Assembly (NCBI GenBank): GCA_029251525.1
Contig: JAQXDE010000007.1
Span: 119,172-183,171 of the forward strand
Source of the DNA: Saprospiraceae bacterium
GTDB taxonomy: Bacteria > Bacteroidota > Bacteroidia > Chitinophagales > Saprospiraceae
Reading direction: 5' to 3'
Length of the DNA: 64,000 nt
Part shown: in pieces, positions 26,159 through 34,655 of the stretch
How positions within the stretch are numbered: the first letter of the stretch is position 1
Layout of the letters: each line of letters starts with the position of its first letter
Translations under genes and position numbers: made by a program
Notes under the pieces: model-generated
Database searches by the model: none
Seen by the model: only the letters and a program-made list of their open reading frames with translations
Told to the model about the DNA's origin: nothing

Positions 26159-27520
26159 TTAAGGTCTGATACTATCCTCTTGCCATTTAATAAGATTTGG
26201 GCACCCTTGGTATGCTCGATCAATTTTAATATATGTACTACCTATTTTTTCTTCGATCCAACTACTCATAAATTGTGCTTTCCGTTCCTCTATGGCACCT
26301 GTTCGAATTTTATTATAATCTTGTTTTAAATTTGCTCGATGTGGATCAGTTCGTGATTGTAAATAGATGACACGATACATTATTTCTCCTCTCTCCTCAA
26401 ACTCGATAGGTTGAGAGATATCGCCCACTTTCATCGTGTCAATCGTAAAGTAAATATCTGGATCCAAATCAGCAATTTCGAAAAAAGTATTACCCGTTTT
26501 TGGATTAACCATTCGTCCATCATTATTAAAACTTTGTTGTTCTTTATTTGAATATATTTTCACTGCATATGAAAATTTTAAAGAATCGACTGAAATTAAA
26601 TTCCTAACTGTATCCAAAATCCCTAATGATCGAATTTTATCATCTTCGGTCAAATTAGGTCGTAATAGAATATGACGGACATTAATTGAATTTCCACGTC
26701 GATCGAGTAATTGTATGAAGTGATAACCAAAGTCAGTCTCAATTATTTCCGAATATTCCTCTTTCTCTAGGTTGTATGCAGTCGCTTCAAATTCAGGAAC
26801 ATAGCTTCCTCTTTTTGCCCATCCTAAGTTTCCTCCTTGTTGTCCTGAAGATAAATCGGCAGAATACTTTTTGGCTAATTCCGCAAAATCTTCTCCTCCT
26901 TCAACTATTCTTTTCCTAATATCTTCAAGAACTGCTTTAGTGCGATCTTTCTCTCCTTCGTTGACCCGAGGCTTATAAACAATTTCACCTAATTCAACTT
27001 CTGAATTAAAATAAGGTAAACTATCTTTTGGGATTCGTGCATAGAAAGCTTTTACTTCAGAAGGTGTAACAGTTGCATCCTGCATGACGTTTCCTTGCAT
27101 TCTTTCTACTAGTAATTTATTTTTTAAATCTTCTCTAAATCGACTTTTTACTTCTGCAGTTGACTGGCCATAGAAGTCTTCAAATTGTCGAACATCACCT
27201 CCCATATAACTTAATATCTGATCAATCCGAGCACTTAATTGTGCTTCCACTTCTTCGTCTCCTACCTCTATACTATCCAATCTTGCTTGGTTCAACATCA
27301 AACTTGATGCAATCAAGTTTTCAAATAAATTACATTTTGCCTCTTCTGGAACATAACCACGTTCCTCTGACATTTGTGCAAATACTTGCTCTAAATCAGA
27401 CAACAAAACATATTCATTCCCCACATTAGCAATAATTTTATCGATTACTTTTTTGTCCTGACCTAACAGGAAATTAGAAGCCATCAAAATGACAAAAAAG
27501 AATAATACTATTTTTTTCAT
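26159..27520 (-). CDS. surA: SurA-like periplasmic peptidyl-prolyl isomerase
   Basis: The protein has 453 residues: a signal peptide (1-20), an N-terminal SurA chaperone core (about 25-165, DKIIANVGNEYVLLSDLEQ), and two parvulin domains (about 175-280, with SSGQQGGNLGWAKRGSYVPEFEATAY, and about 285-390, NVRHILLRP). It assists folding of outer-membrane barrels in the periplasm. It is the last gene of a three-gene minus-strand operon that begins at 30503, 82 nt after the middle gene, and is followed by a strong terminator. The order chaperone-PPIase is the same as in other Bacteroidota. Confidence 0.9.
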   Translation of the reverse strand: MKKIVLFFFVILMASNFLLGQDKKVIDKIIANVGNEYVLLSDLEQVFAQMSEERGYVPEEAKCNLFENLIASSLMLNQARLDSIEVGDEEVEAQLSARIDQILSYMGGDVRQFEDFYGQSTAEVKSRFREDLKNKLLVERMQGNVMQDATVTPSEVKAFYARIPKDSLPYFNSEVELGEIVYKPRVNEGEKDRTKAVLEDIRKRIVEGGEDFAELAKKYSADLSSGQQGGNLGWAKRGSYVPEFEATAYNLEKEEYSEIIETDFGYHFIQLLDRRGNSINVRHILLRPNLTEDDKIRSLGILDTVRNLISVDSLKFSYAVKIYSNKEQQSFNNDGRMVNPKTGNTFFEIADLDPDIYFTIDTMKVGDISQPIEFEERGEIMYRVIYLQSRTDPHRANLKQDYNKIRTGAIEERKAQFMSSWIEEKIGSTYIKIDRAYQGCPNLIKWQEDSIRP

Positions 27521-27602
27521 AAGAAGTTTTTTTGGATTTGAGATTTTAATATTTAAGTACTAGTATTTACCAATATTCAAATTTAAACAACTCAACACCT
27601 TT

Positions 27603-28457
27603 TTATTTTGTAAATATTTTAACGTTCTTTTTACCGGTTTCCCTATCATAAAGTTCTTCTTTTCTTTGATCCAGTAAAACCATTTTCCTTTTATGCAAAA
27701 TTACCTTTTTGATTTGGTCTTCAATATATCCTAAAGGTGCTAAACCATTACTTGATTTTTTTTCAAATACTTCCAAAAAATAAAAGTGATTTTCGTCCGA
27801 CTGATTTAAATTTTGTGCCAGATTCAAATTACTCACTTGTGGGAGCTGGGCTTTTAAATCACTTTGTTGATACCAAGAGTCTCTCTCCAACATATAAAAA
27901 GAAGCATTTTGTCTGGCATAATCTTTCATTTTCTGAAAGTCTTCACTTTTGCTACTACTCCACCAAGATCTTAATTGCCCTAGATTCGGAGAAGACTTTG
28001 GAACCTTTATGAGAAAACAACGAAGAATACTTGATTGGAGTTGGTACTGTTCTTTATTTTCCTCGTAATAAGTTAATATTTCTTGATCAGAAATAACTGA
28101 ATCCAATTGAGTTTCAACTAAATATTGTTCGTAATTATATCTAACTAAAGACATGCGATAATCCCTTACCAACTCATCAATATTCAAATCTGCAGGAATA
28201 TTTTTTTCAGCTTCCAACATCAAAAGAGTTTCGCGAGTCCAACGTTCCACTTCCGCATTAATGATTTTGGTACTGTCTTCAGAAGTTGCACCTTCCGGTA
28301 CCATTCCTTCCAACTCCGATAAAAATAATTTCTTGGAAAACACCTTCGCTAATTCCACATCAGTTTCTTCCATTGGCTTTTCAACAGGTGTACAGCTAGC
28401 CATGAAACAAATTGTCAATAATGAAATAAAGCAGAAGAATTTTAGTATATTTTTCAA
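27603..28457 (-). CDS. SurA/PpiC-related lipoprotein without a parvulin domain
   Basis: The protein has 284 residues with a lipobox signal peptide (FMASC, Cys near residue 22). The rest is mainly helical and matches the SurA-type chaperone N-domain pattern (WTRETLLMLEAEKNIPADLN, DSVISDQEILTYYEENKEQY). It ends in helices that correspond to the C-terminal SurA helix (IEDQIKKVILHKRKMVLLDQ). The parvulin catalytic block is absent. It is therefore likely a holdase-type helper of the two flanking PPIases. It is the middle gene of the operon, with gaps of 66 and 82 nt. Confidence 0.75.
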   Translation of the reverse strand: MKNILKFFCFISLLTICFMASCTPVEKPMEETDVELAKVFSKKLFLSELEGMVPEGATSEDSTKIINAEVERWTRETLLMLEAEKNIPADLNIDELVRDYRMSLVRYNYEQYLVETQLDSVISDQEILTYYEENKEQYQLQSSILRCFLIKVPKSSPNLGQLRSWWSSSKSEDFQKMKDYARQNASFYMLERDSWYQQSDLKAQLPQVSNLNLAQNLNQSDENHFYFLEVFEKKSSNGLAPLGYIEDQIKKVILHKRKMVLLDQRKEELYDRETGKKNVKIFTK

Positions 28458-28523
28458 TTATAAAAAGTTTTGGATCAAGGTTGAACAAATTTTGGAAATC
28501 AATCGCTCACCAATAACAGTTTA

Positions 28524-30503
28524 TCATTTCTTTATGAGTGTTTCGAAAACTTCGTTATTGATTTTTACCTCGAAAGTTTTCTTTAATTCTTTTACCCATT
28601 CTCTTTCTAAGTGGTCTTGATAATCAGCCACAACATAACCTCTCGCTTCTTTCAACGTTTTTGAACTAGTAGGAAGTATTTTCTCAATTTTCAAAAAGTT
28701 ATGAGATAAATCTCTTTTATTAATTTCTGTTGCAGATATCGAACCTTTTTTCCAAGGCAAATTATTGACAACTTTATTTTTCCCTTGCTCTACAATTTCA
28801 GTTCGGTGTGATAAAATATTTTCCCCTTTCTTGTTATATTTTTTCAACGATTTCTCCGGCGTCTTTTTCTTCGTATACTTCCGGATTTTTGGTAAACATT
28901 TAATTTCATCTTTTTTCAAAGTATAAAAACTCACTTCAGCTCGTTCATTCCAAAAGTATTTTCGATTCTTTTTGTGGGTTGCAAAGTATTGTTCCAAACC
29001 AGTTGAATCCTGAGAAGCCTTATCCCAAACTAAAATTTTAGTTGCCTCAAAAAGTAAAATTCCTTCTTCATATTCCCTCATCAATGCTTTAAACTCTGGA
29101 TACTTTTTATCCAATTGTTGTTCTTCATACTGCATCAATGTTTCTGAAACATATTTGTCATATAAAAACTTCACAACTTCTAACCTTGATTTACTCCTTC
29201 CTAGTCTTAATCTGTCCCTAGAGTTTTTTTGAGAAAAAGTTTCGAAATTTGCTATACTATATTTGTTATCGACTCCTAATGAAAATAACACCTTATCTGC
29301 ATATTTATATCCAGGTTTCCACCGATGAGTCATAAAATCATCTCCAACTAAAGAAGCAAACATATTATATGCTTTCCGATTTTCTGTAAAATTTGCCTCT
29401 TGCTTGATGCGATTAAGCATAGAAATTTTTGCCATTTCATATCGACTATCTTTCTGTACTTTAGGTTGTAATTTTCTTTTAGCTATATCAAAAGTTTCTG
29501 TTGTCTTTTTTCTGAGTCGCTTGATGATGTGCCATCCAGCCTGGGTTTCAATGGGAGTAGTATATTCACCATCTTTGGCAAGTCCAAATGCCGCATTCTC
29601 AAAAGATCGCTCGTATTTATTGATTCCAAAAAATCCAATTTTCCCTCCTTTACTGGCAGAAAGATTATCTTGAGAATATGCTCTTGCCAATGTTTCAAAT
29701 TCAGCACCTGCCTGCAACGCAGCAGAGATACTGTCGATCCTCACTTTTGCAGCACCCCCTTTATCTTTAGGGTCTTTTCTAATCAAAATATGTGCAGCTT
29801 CTATTTCACCTCTCGCAGCTCGACTTCCGTTAACCTTAATGATATGATACCCAGCCGCAGATTTTACCACTTTGGATTCCCCATCTTTTAAAGAATAAGC
29901 TGCAGTTTCAAATTCATAAAAACCATCAGGTAATAACGCAGTCATATATCCAAGATTCCCACCATTAGTTTTTGCTGATTTATCGTCAGATTTTTCAGCA
30001 GCAACTTTTGCAAAATCTGCACCTCCATCAATAGCAGTTTTTAAATTATTAATTTTACTAAATGCAGCTAAAGTATCTTTTGGTGTTGCAGTTGGCGGTA
30101 CTAAGACCATAATATGGCTGATGTCAATATCCCTTAGAGAACGATCATAAGCCTCTTGAACTAATCTTTCCGTTACTTCTTTATCAACTAAATAGGAATT
30201 AGCTAATTGTTTTCGATAGCCAGCCAGCTCTTGTTGTAGTACAGGAATAGTATCTAATTTCATTTCTTTTGCTCGCTGTACTTTTAATTTAAATTTAATA
30301 TATAAATCCAAATACTCGTCTAATGATTTTTTAGAAAAATCAGCTTTATCACCATTTGTTTTAGAGTAAATATATTCAAATTCAGAAAGCTGAACAGGAT
30401 TGCCTTCTACCGAAAACAATATCGGGTCATTCGTTTGAGCGAACGAATTTTGAAATCCAAGGATTAAAATTGTGGTAAATAATAAAATAAATCGCTTTGA
30501 CAT
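28524..30503 (-). CDS. Periplasmic parvulin-type peptidyl-prolyl isomerase (two PpiC domains)
   Basis: The protein has 659 residues with a signal peptide (1-22, cleavage after NSFAQ). The N-terminal chaperone segment is LSEFEYIYSKTNG, typical of Bacteroidota PpiC/SurA proteins. Two rotamase domains follow: about 125-225 (ISHIMVLVPPTATPKDT, NGGNLGYMTALLPDGFYEFETAAY) and about 232-335 (AAHILIRKDPKDKGGA, KGGKIGFFGINKYERSFENAAFGL). A long C-terminal region may be a client-binding part. It is the first gene of the PPIase operon, with a -7 element at 30590-30597. Confidence 0.9.
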   Translation of the reverse strand: MSKRFILLFTTILILGFQNSFAQTNDPILFSVEGNPVQLSEFEYIYSKTNGDKADFSKKSLDEYLDLYIKFKLKVQRAKEMKLDTIPVLQQELAGYRKQLANSYLVDKEVTERLVQEAYDRSLRDIDISHIMVLVPPTATPKDTLAAFSKINNLKTAIDGGADFAKVAAEKSDDKSAKTNGGNLGYMTALLPDGFYEFETAAYSLKDGESKVVKSAAGYHIIKVNGSRAARGEIEAAHILIRKDPKDKGGAAKVRIDSISAALQAGAEFETLARAYSQDNLSASKGGKIGFFGINKYERSFENAAFGLAKDGEYTTPIETQAGWHIIKRLRKKTTETFDIAKRKLQPKVQKDSRYEMAKISMLNRIKQEANFTENRKAYNMFASLVGDDFMTHRWKPGYKYADKVLFSLGVDNKYSIANFETFSQKNSRDRLRLGRSKSRLEVVKFLYDKYVSETLMQYEEQQLDKKYPEFKALMREYEEGILLFEATKILVWDKASQDSTGLEQYFATHKKNRKYFWNERAEVSFYTLKKDEIKCLPKIRKYTKKKTPEKSLKKYNKKGENILSHRTEIVEQGKNKVVNNLPWKKGSISATEINKRDLSHNFLKIEKILPTSSKTLKEARGYVVADYQDHLEREWVKELKKTFEVKINNEVFETLIKK

Positions 30504-30589
30504 TATAATTTCTTTTTAAAGTTTTAGCTTTTTATAAAAAATAAGATTGTGAGTCATTGAAAAAAATACGTTATTGTAGAAAAACACCG

Positions 30590-30597
30590 CAAAATTA
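30590..30597 (-). promoter_or_regulatory. -7 element (TAnnTTTG) of the PPIase operon
   Basis: On the minus strand TAATTTTG is an exact match, 86 nt upstream of the ATG at 30503. A TTTTTG (30616-30611) is present farther upstream, but at a shorter spacing (13 bp) than the usual 19-20. Confidence 0.5.
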
Positions 30598-30738
30598 GCA
30601 ATTCTAAGTACAAAAAGGTAATAATAAAGATTTAATGTTTTATAGAAAAAGGGAAAATGTCGGGTATTTCATCTTAAAAAATGACCTTTACTTTTAACGT
30701 AAAAAATATTCCCTTTGATCCGTTAAATTAATGCAAAA

Positions 30739-30777
30739 AGCCCAGTAGAGAGCAATGATTTGCATTTCTACTGGGCT
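30739..30777 (-). terminator. Intrinsic terminator after the DUF922 gene
   Basis: AGCCCAGTAGA (30739-30749) pairs with TCTACTGGGCT (30767-30777). On the minus strand the stem is followed by TTTTT. It lies 20 nt beyond the stop at 30797. Confidence 0.8.
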
Positions 30778-30796
30778 AATTAAATCTTTTGCAAGA

Positions 30797-31342
30797 CTAT
30801 TCCTCCAAAAGGGACAACTCCTTAGCTATTTTATAAAACCATTCCTCTTGTTGCTCTTTATCCAAACTGTGCCTAGACATTAAATCAAATGCATTCTGCT
30901 CTGTTTTCCAATTATCAATAAATGAGTTAACAAAATTTTCAAAATCTGCTTCCTCTCCACATTTAAATTTTCGCTTTTTCAATGACCTCCTTAACCTTCT
31001 TGCTGATAACTCTGTAATATCAAAGTGAATTTGTTCATGAATTAAATGGTAATCAGTAAGTGCCTCCTCTTTTACCCATGACTCATCTTTTTCAAAATAA
31101 GCTTGTACTTTAAAAGTGATTTCTCCATCTTTACAACCTTTGTAATGTATAATGCCAGAGGAAGTTAAAGCAGAAATTGATTCATAGTCGAACCGAGGTT
31201 CTCCCTCAAAATCATCCCAAGTAAGCTTATAATCAGATGACCAATAAATAACATCATCAGAGTCGGTACTCGTTCCAAAGAGAATTATTGAAAGTCCGAG
31301 TAAAACTTGTAGACCAAAGTTTTTCTTTTTCATGAGGATCAT
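30797..31342 (-). CDS. DUF922-type secreted zinc-dependent protease
   Basis: The protein has up to 181 residues; the ATG three codons downstream (31333, MKKKNFGLQV) may be the true start and gives a tighter signal peptide. After a hydrophobic leader (about 10-25) the protein carries a metal motif HEQIHFDITEL, the HExxH-F-D form of the DUF922 family, and a C-terminal helical part rich in acidic residues. The family is predicted to be a Zn metallopeptidase of the periplasm or surface; substrates are unknown. It is monocistronic with its own terminator. Confidence 0.78.
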   Translation of the reverse strand: MILMKKKNFGLQVLLGLSIILFGTSTDSDDVIYWSSDYKLTWDDFEGEPRFDYESISALTSSGIIHYKGCKDGEITFKVQAYFEKDESWVKEEALTDYHLIHEQIHFDITELSARRLRRSLKKRKFKCGEEADFENFVNSFIDNWKTEQNAFDLMSRHSLDKEQQEEWFYKIAKELSLLEE

Positions 31343-31498
31343 TTTTTTTTAAATACAGGCCATTGTATCTTGTCTTAGATTGATTTTTAAGCAAAAAAAG
31401 TTTTTATATATTTTTAGAAACCGAATAAATATTATTATAATTTCCGAAGAAAATAACTACTCATATCAGTAATTACCATAACAGAAAATGTGATGAAA

Positions 31499-31822
31499 TT
31501 ACAATTCGAAAGAAGGATCCCAAAAATGTTTTTTGAAATCAACGATGGTATTATTTTCAACCTCAATACCCTCATTCTCTAATAAATGTTTCATCATTGT
31601 TGGGCTCGAAAAATGATTCCGTCCACTTAGTTCACCTTTTCGGTTTACGACTCTGTGAGCAGGTACATTTCCATCAGTAAAACTTTTATTCAATGCCCAC
31701 CCAACCATTCTTGCTGATCCTAATTCAAGATAATTAGCAATTGAACCGTAAGTACTAAATCGACCAAAAGGAATAAGACGAGTAACTTCATAAACATCTT
31801 TAACATAATTTCTTTTATCCAT
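31499..31822 (-). CDS. Alkyltransferase-like protein (Ala in place of the MGMT cysteine)
   Basis: I set the start at the ATG at 31822 (MDKRNYVKDVYEVTRLIPFG); a longer frame from 31882 adds 20 residues atypical of the family. The 107-residue protein has the MGMT DNA-binding domain (GRFSTYGSIANYLELGSARMVGWALN in two parts), but the reactive PCHR motif is P54-A55-H-R. Alkyltransferase-like (ATL) proteins have Trp or Ala here; they bind O6-alkylguanine without repairing it and hand it to nucleotide-excision repair. A normal MGMT with PCHR is encoded at 52453. Confidence 0.9.
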   Translation of the reverse strand: MDKRNYVKDVYEVTRLIPFGRFSTYGSIANYLELGSARMVGWALNKSFTDGNVPAHRVVNRKGELSGRNHFSSPTMMKHLLENEGIEVENNTIVDFKKHFWDPSFEL

Positions 31823-32227
31823 AATTAAGCTTAAATCAATTTTATTGGTTCGAGGAAAAATCCTATTGTCAGAAGGAAACAAGATTTTTTTAACCGACTT
31901 TTTAAAAATAGTTTTTCTGAAATCATTTTATCAAAAATTGAAAAAATATAATCAAGAATCTATTTCTTAAATAAGTCAAAGGACTTAATTACTTTTACTT
32001 CACTTTATGAATAATAGTATTATAACCTATGGGGATACTAATAAAATTGTATAATTAGGTAGGGGAGATATTTTTAATCTTTAGGGAGGGTATATAAACA
32101 ATACCAAATACTATTCCTTTATTTCTTATTTGGAGTAAATCACATAAAACTTATTGATAAACTTTTAAGATTAGATCTGTCGGAATAAAGTTCAACCAAA
32201 ATAAAATTCAACGAAATCAATAACATA
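31823..32227. other. 405-bp AT-rich spacer, nothing identified
   Basis: The spacer lies between the divergent ATL gene and the TrpF-like gene. I see no ORF of convincing composition, no exact TAnnTTTG, no hairpin with a T-run and no repeat. Both genes must have their promoters here. Confidence 0.5.
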
Positions 32228-32878
32228 ATGTTAAAAATTAAGATTAAAGCAAGTCAAATTACAAATTTAACTGATGCACGGTATTTCGCTGCATGGGAAG
32301 TAGAATGGTTAGGGTTCAATTTTGACCAAGGTACAGAGCATTATATTTTACCGCAAAATATGAAAGCGATCAAAGAATGGGTGGAAGGTGTAAAAATGGT
32401 TGGAGAATTTTCATTTGCCACAGCGGAGGATATTAATGAGGCGGTTGAATTATTGGAATTACACACTGTACAAGTTGGTATGTTTACTGAAGTGCCTGTC
32501 TTAAAAAAAATTACAGCAGCACCAGTCATTAAAGAAGTTGTGATTTCTCCTGATGTTGATGAAGTCAGTTTGAAAAATCATTTAGAACAATGTGCTCCAC
32601 ATGTGGAATATTTTTTATTGTCTTTTGAAAAAAGTGGGACTACTTGGGAAATGCTAAAAAATGGCGAATCTCAGATAGGGAGTGTATTATTAAAAAAGCT
32701 ATGCGCAAAGTATAAAATTATTTTAAGCATCAACCTTTCCCAAAATTCATTGGATGAAATTTTATCGATTCCAAACTTACATGCTTTAAATGTAACAGGA
32801 GGAGAAGAGGAAAAGGTGGGAGTAAAATCATTCGATGAGTTAGACGAAATTTTTGAAACTCTTGAAATTTTAGTTTAA
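32228..32878 (+). CDS. TrpF-like (phosphoribosylanthranilate isomerase) protein without catalytic residues
   Basis: The protein has 216 residues, the length of TrpF. The start follows the TrpF pattern: K-x-C-G-[ILV]-T becomes K7-A-S9-Q10-I-T, then NLTDARYFAAWEVEWLGFNF. The general-base Cys is therefore Ser9 and the Gly is Gln10. The catalytic Asp region, normally LLD followed by GGTG, reads FLLSFEKSG. It is a TIM-barrel relative with a changed or lost reaction. No other trp gene is adjacent. It is convergent with yqeY across a 19-bp-stem terminator. Confidence 0.65.
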   Translation: MLKIKIKASQITNLTDARYFAAWEVEWLGFNFDQGTEHYILPQNMKAIKEWVEGVKMVGEFSFATAEDINEAVELLELHTVQVGMFTEVPVLKKITAAPVIKEVVISPDVDEVSLKNHLEQCAPHVEYFLLSFEKSGTTWEMLKNGESQIGSVLLKKLCAKYKIILSINLSQNSLDEILSIPNLHALNVTGGEEEKVGVKSFDELDEIFETLEILV

Positions 32879-32900
32879 GTGAGCTTAACAAAGTTAACCT

Positions 32901-32949
32901 AAATTAAGAATCGCCATTTCTCAAATTGAAAAATGGCGATTCTTAATTT
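32901..32949. terminator. Bidirectional terminator, 19-bp perfect stem
   Basis: AAATTAAGAATCGCCATTT (32901-32919) pairs perfectly with 32931-32949 around an 11-nt loop. It ends the TrpF-like gene on the plus strand and the convergent yqeY gene on the minus strand. Confidence 0.85.
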
Positions 32950-32979
32950 AAAAACCACGGTAGATTTCAGTAGATTAAA

Positions 32980-33426
32980 TCACCCTAACAATACTCTTAC
33001 AAGTCCCGAAATAGTTTTTCCATCTGCTTTCCCAGCCAATTGTTGTGAGGCCATACCCATAACCCTTCCCATATCTTTCATAGAAGATGCTCCCGTCTTT
33101 TCGATAATTCCTTTAATGAAATTTTCAAGCTCAGTAGCATCCATTTGCTTGGGTAAATATCTATTTAAAACTTCAATCTCTTCTCTTTCTTTAACTGCCA
33201 AATCTTCACGATCCTGTTTTTCATAAATATCTAAAGAATCTTTTCGTTGCTTAACTAATTTTTGAACTATTTTGATTTCACCTGCATCATCTAACACTTT
33301 TCCACTTCCATCTGTTTTAGCTAAAAGAATTGCTGATTTGATAGCTCTTAATCCACGAAGCGAAACTGCATCTTTTGCTTTCATTGCAATTTTAATGTCA
33401 TCATTAATTCTTAATTCTAAACTCAT
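32980..33426 (-). CDS. yqeY: GatB/YqeY domain protein
   Basis: The protein has 148 residues when started at the ATG at 33426 (MSLELRINDDIKIAMKAKD); a longer frame from 33447 would add seven residues. YqeY shares the C-terminal tail domain of the GatB amidotransferase subunit and is thought to interact with tRNA. Family features are IKIAMKAKDAVSLRGLRAIKSAI, LVKQRKDSLDIYE and LPKQMDATELENFIKG (each shown in part). It stands between rsmA and the TrpF-like gene and has no membrane segment. Confidence 0.9.
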   Translation of the reverse strand: MSLELRINDDIKIAMKAKDAVSLRGLRAIKSAILLAKTDGSGKVLDDAGEIKIVQKLVKQRKDSLDIYEKQDREDLAVKEREEIEVLNRYLPKQMDATELENFIKGIIEKTGASSMKDMGRVMGMASQQLAGKADGKTISGLVRVLLG

Positions 33427-33538
33427 TTTGTCATTTTTGAATTTCAAGAATAATTTAACTTTCGTTTAAGTAAAAATTCCTAAAATGATTAATTAAATAA
33501 AAATATAATTGTTTATAGTTTTTTTGAATAAAAATTCA

Positions 33539-34333
33539 CTAACCTTCCTCTAATGCTTCTTCAATCAATAATGTCAATCTCACAAAATCTTCCACAGAAA
33601 GTTTTTCAGGACGAAGAGTAAATAATTTATTTTCAAATAATTCTTTTCCTGCCTCCTCCTTTTCCTTAAAAAATAGTTTCATGGTGTTTCTCAACATTTT
33701 TCGTCGTTGTCCAAATGCTTGCTTTACCACTCTTCGAAACATTTTATAATCGCAACCTAACTCAAGATTTTCTTTTCGAGTCATTTGAATTACACCTGAT
33801 TGAACCTTAGGTGGTGGATCAAAATTCATTCGATCAACAGTAAATAAATACTTCCCATTATAAAATGCCTGAATCAAAACACTTATTACTCCATATACTT
33901 TAGAACCTGGTTTTGCGACGATTCGTTCTGCTACTTCTTTCTGAAACATTCCAACCATCTCAGGAATAATTTCTTTATAGTCAAGCATTTTAAACATAAT
34001 CTGTGAGGAGATATTATAAGGGAAATTTCCGATTAGACCGAATTGTTCCCCATCAAATATTTCATTCAGATTTGATTTTAAAAAGTCACCTGAGATAATC
34101 TTATCCATTAGTTGAGGGAAATTCTTTTCCAAATAACTAACCATGTCTCTATCTGCCTCCACTACTTTTAAGTCGTATTCTTTTTGTAACAGATATTTTG
34201 TCAACATTCCTTTCCCTGGACCAACTTCTAAAACATGAGAATATGAATTGGTCAACTTTAATCCATCCGCAATTTCCCCAGTTATAATTTCACTATTTAA
34301 AAAGTGTTGTCCAAATGATTTTTTTGCTTTCAA
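33539..34333 (-). CDS. rsmA: 16S rRNA dimethyladenosine transferase
   Basis: The protein has 264 residues, normal for RsmA/KsgA. It dimethylates two adjacent adenines near the 3' end of 16S rRNA during 30S maturation. The SAM motif is LEVGPGKGMLTKYL, the start is KKSFGQHFL, and the catalytic NLPY-type motif is GNFPYNIS, with the usual Phe variant. The RRVVKQAFGQRRKMLRNTM block near the C-terminus is also typical. The gene is preceded by a 320-bp spacer. Confidence 0.95.
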   Translation of the reverse strand: MKAKKSFGQHFLNSEIITGEIADGLKLTNSYSHVLEVGPGKGMLTKYLLQKEYDLKVVEADRDMVSYLEKNFPQLMDKIISGDFLKSNLNEIFDGEQFGLIGNFPYNISSQIMFKMLDYKEIIPEMVGMFQKEVAERIVAKPGSKVYGVISVLIQAFYNGKYLFTVDRMNFDPPPKVQSGVIQMTRKENLELGCDYKMFRRVVKQAFGQRRKMLRNTMKLFFKEKEEAGKELFENKLFTLRPEKLSVEDFVRLTLLIEEALEEG

Positions 34334-34655
34334 AATTTATTTATTTTTTAGTAATAAGTACTGTGTATTTCGTTATTGTTGAAAATGATATTTTTGAATG
34401 TAACAACACCTTATTTTACAATTATCAAAATCAAGTTTATTACTTTTTTTAAGATACTTAAAAATTTGATATTCAGTGGTAAGTTTCTTAAAACATCAGT
34501 TTCTCAAGCCTCAAAATTTCGTATTAATTCTTTATATTTGCCCATTATTTTTAAAAACAATTTATAACAAAATCAAAAGCTGGAACGATGTTTAAGTTTG
34601 AGTTATAAATAACTTATCTTATACGGGTTACCTTTTTGAAACCTAAATTCTTCGG
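34334..34655. other. 322-bp divergent spacer between rsmA and pepA
   Basis: AT-rich DNA with no good ORF; the plus-strand frame at 34376-34567 is compositionally unlike a gene. It contains the pepA -7 element at 34534-34541. The rsmA promoter was not identified. Confidence 0.5.
34534..34541 (+). promoter_or_regulatory. -7 element (TAnnTTTG) for the pepA-pdxA operon
   Basis: TATATTTG followed by GC, 115 nt before the pepA ATG. An exact match for the -7 box; the -33 region is unclear. Confidence 0.5.

Noticed and set aside
34376..34567. 63-codon ORF before pepA
   Set aside because: Phe/Ile/Lys-rich, typical of AT-rich noise, and it overlaps the -7 element of pepA.
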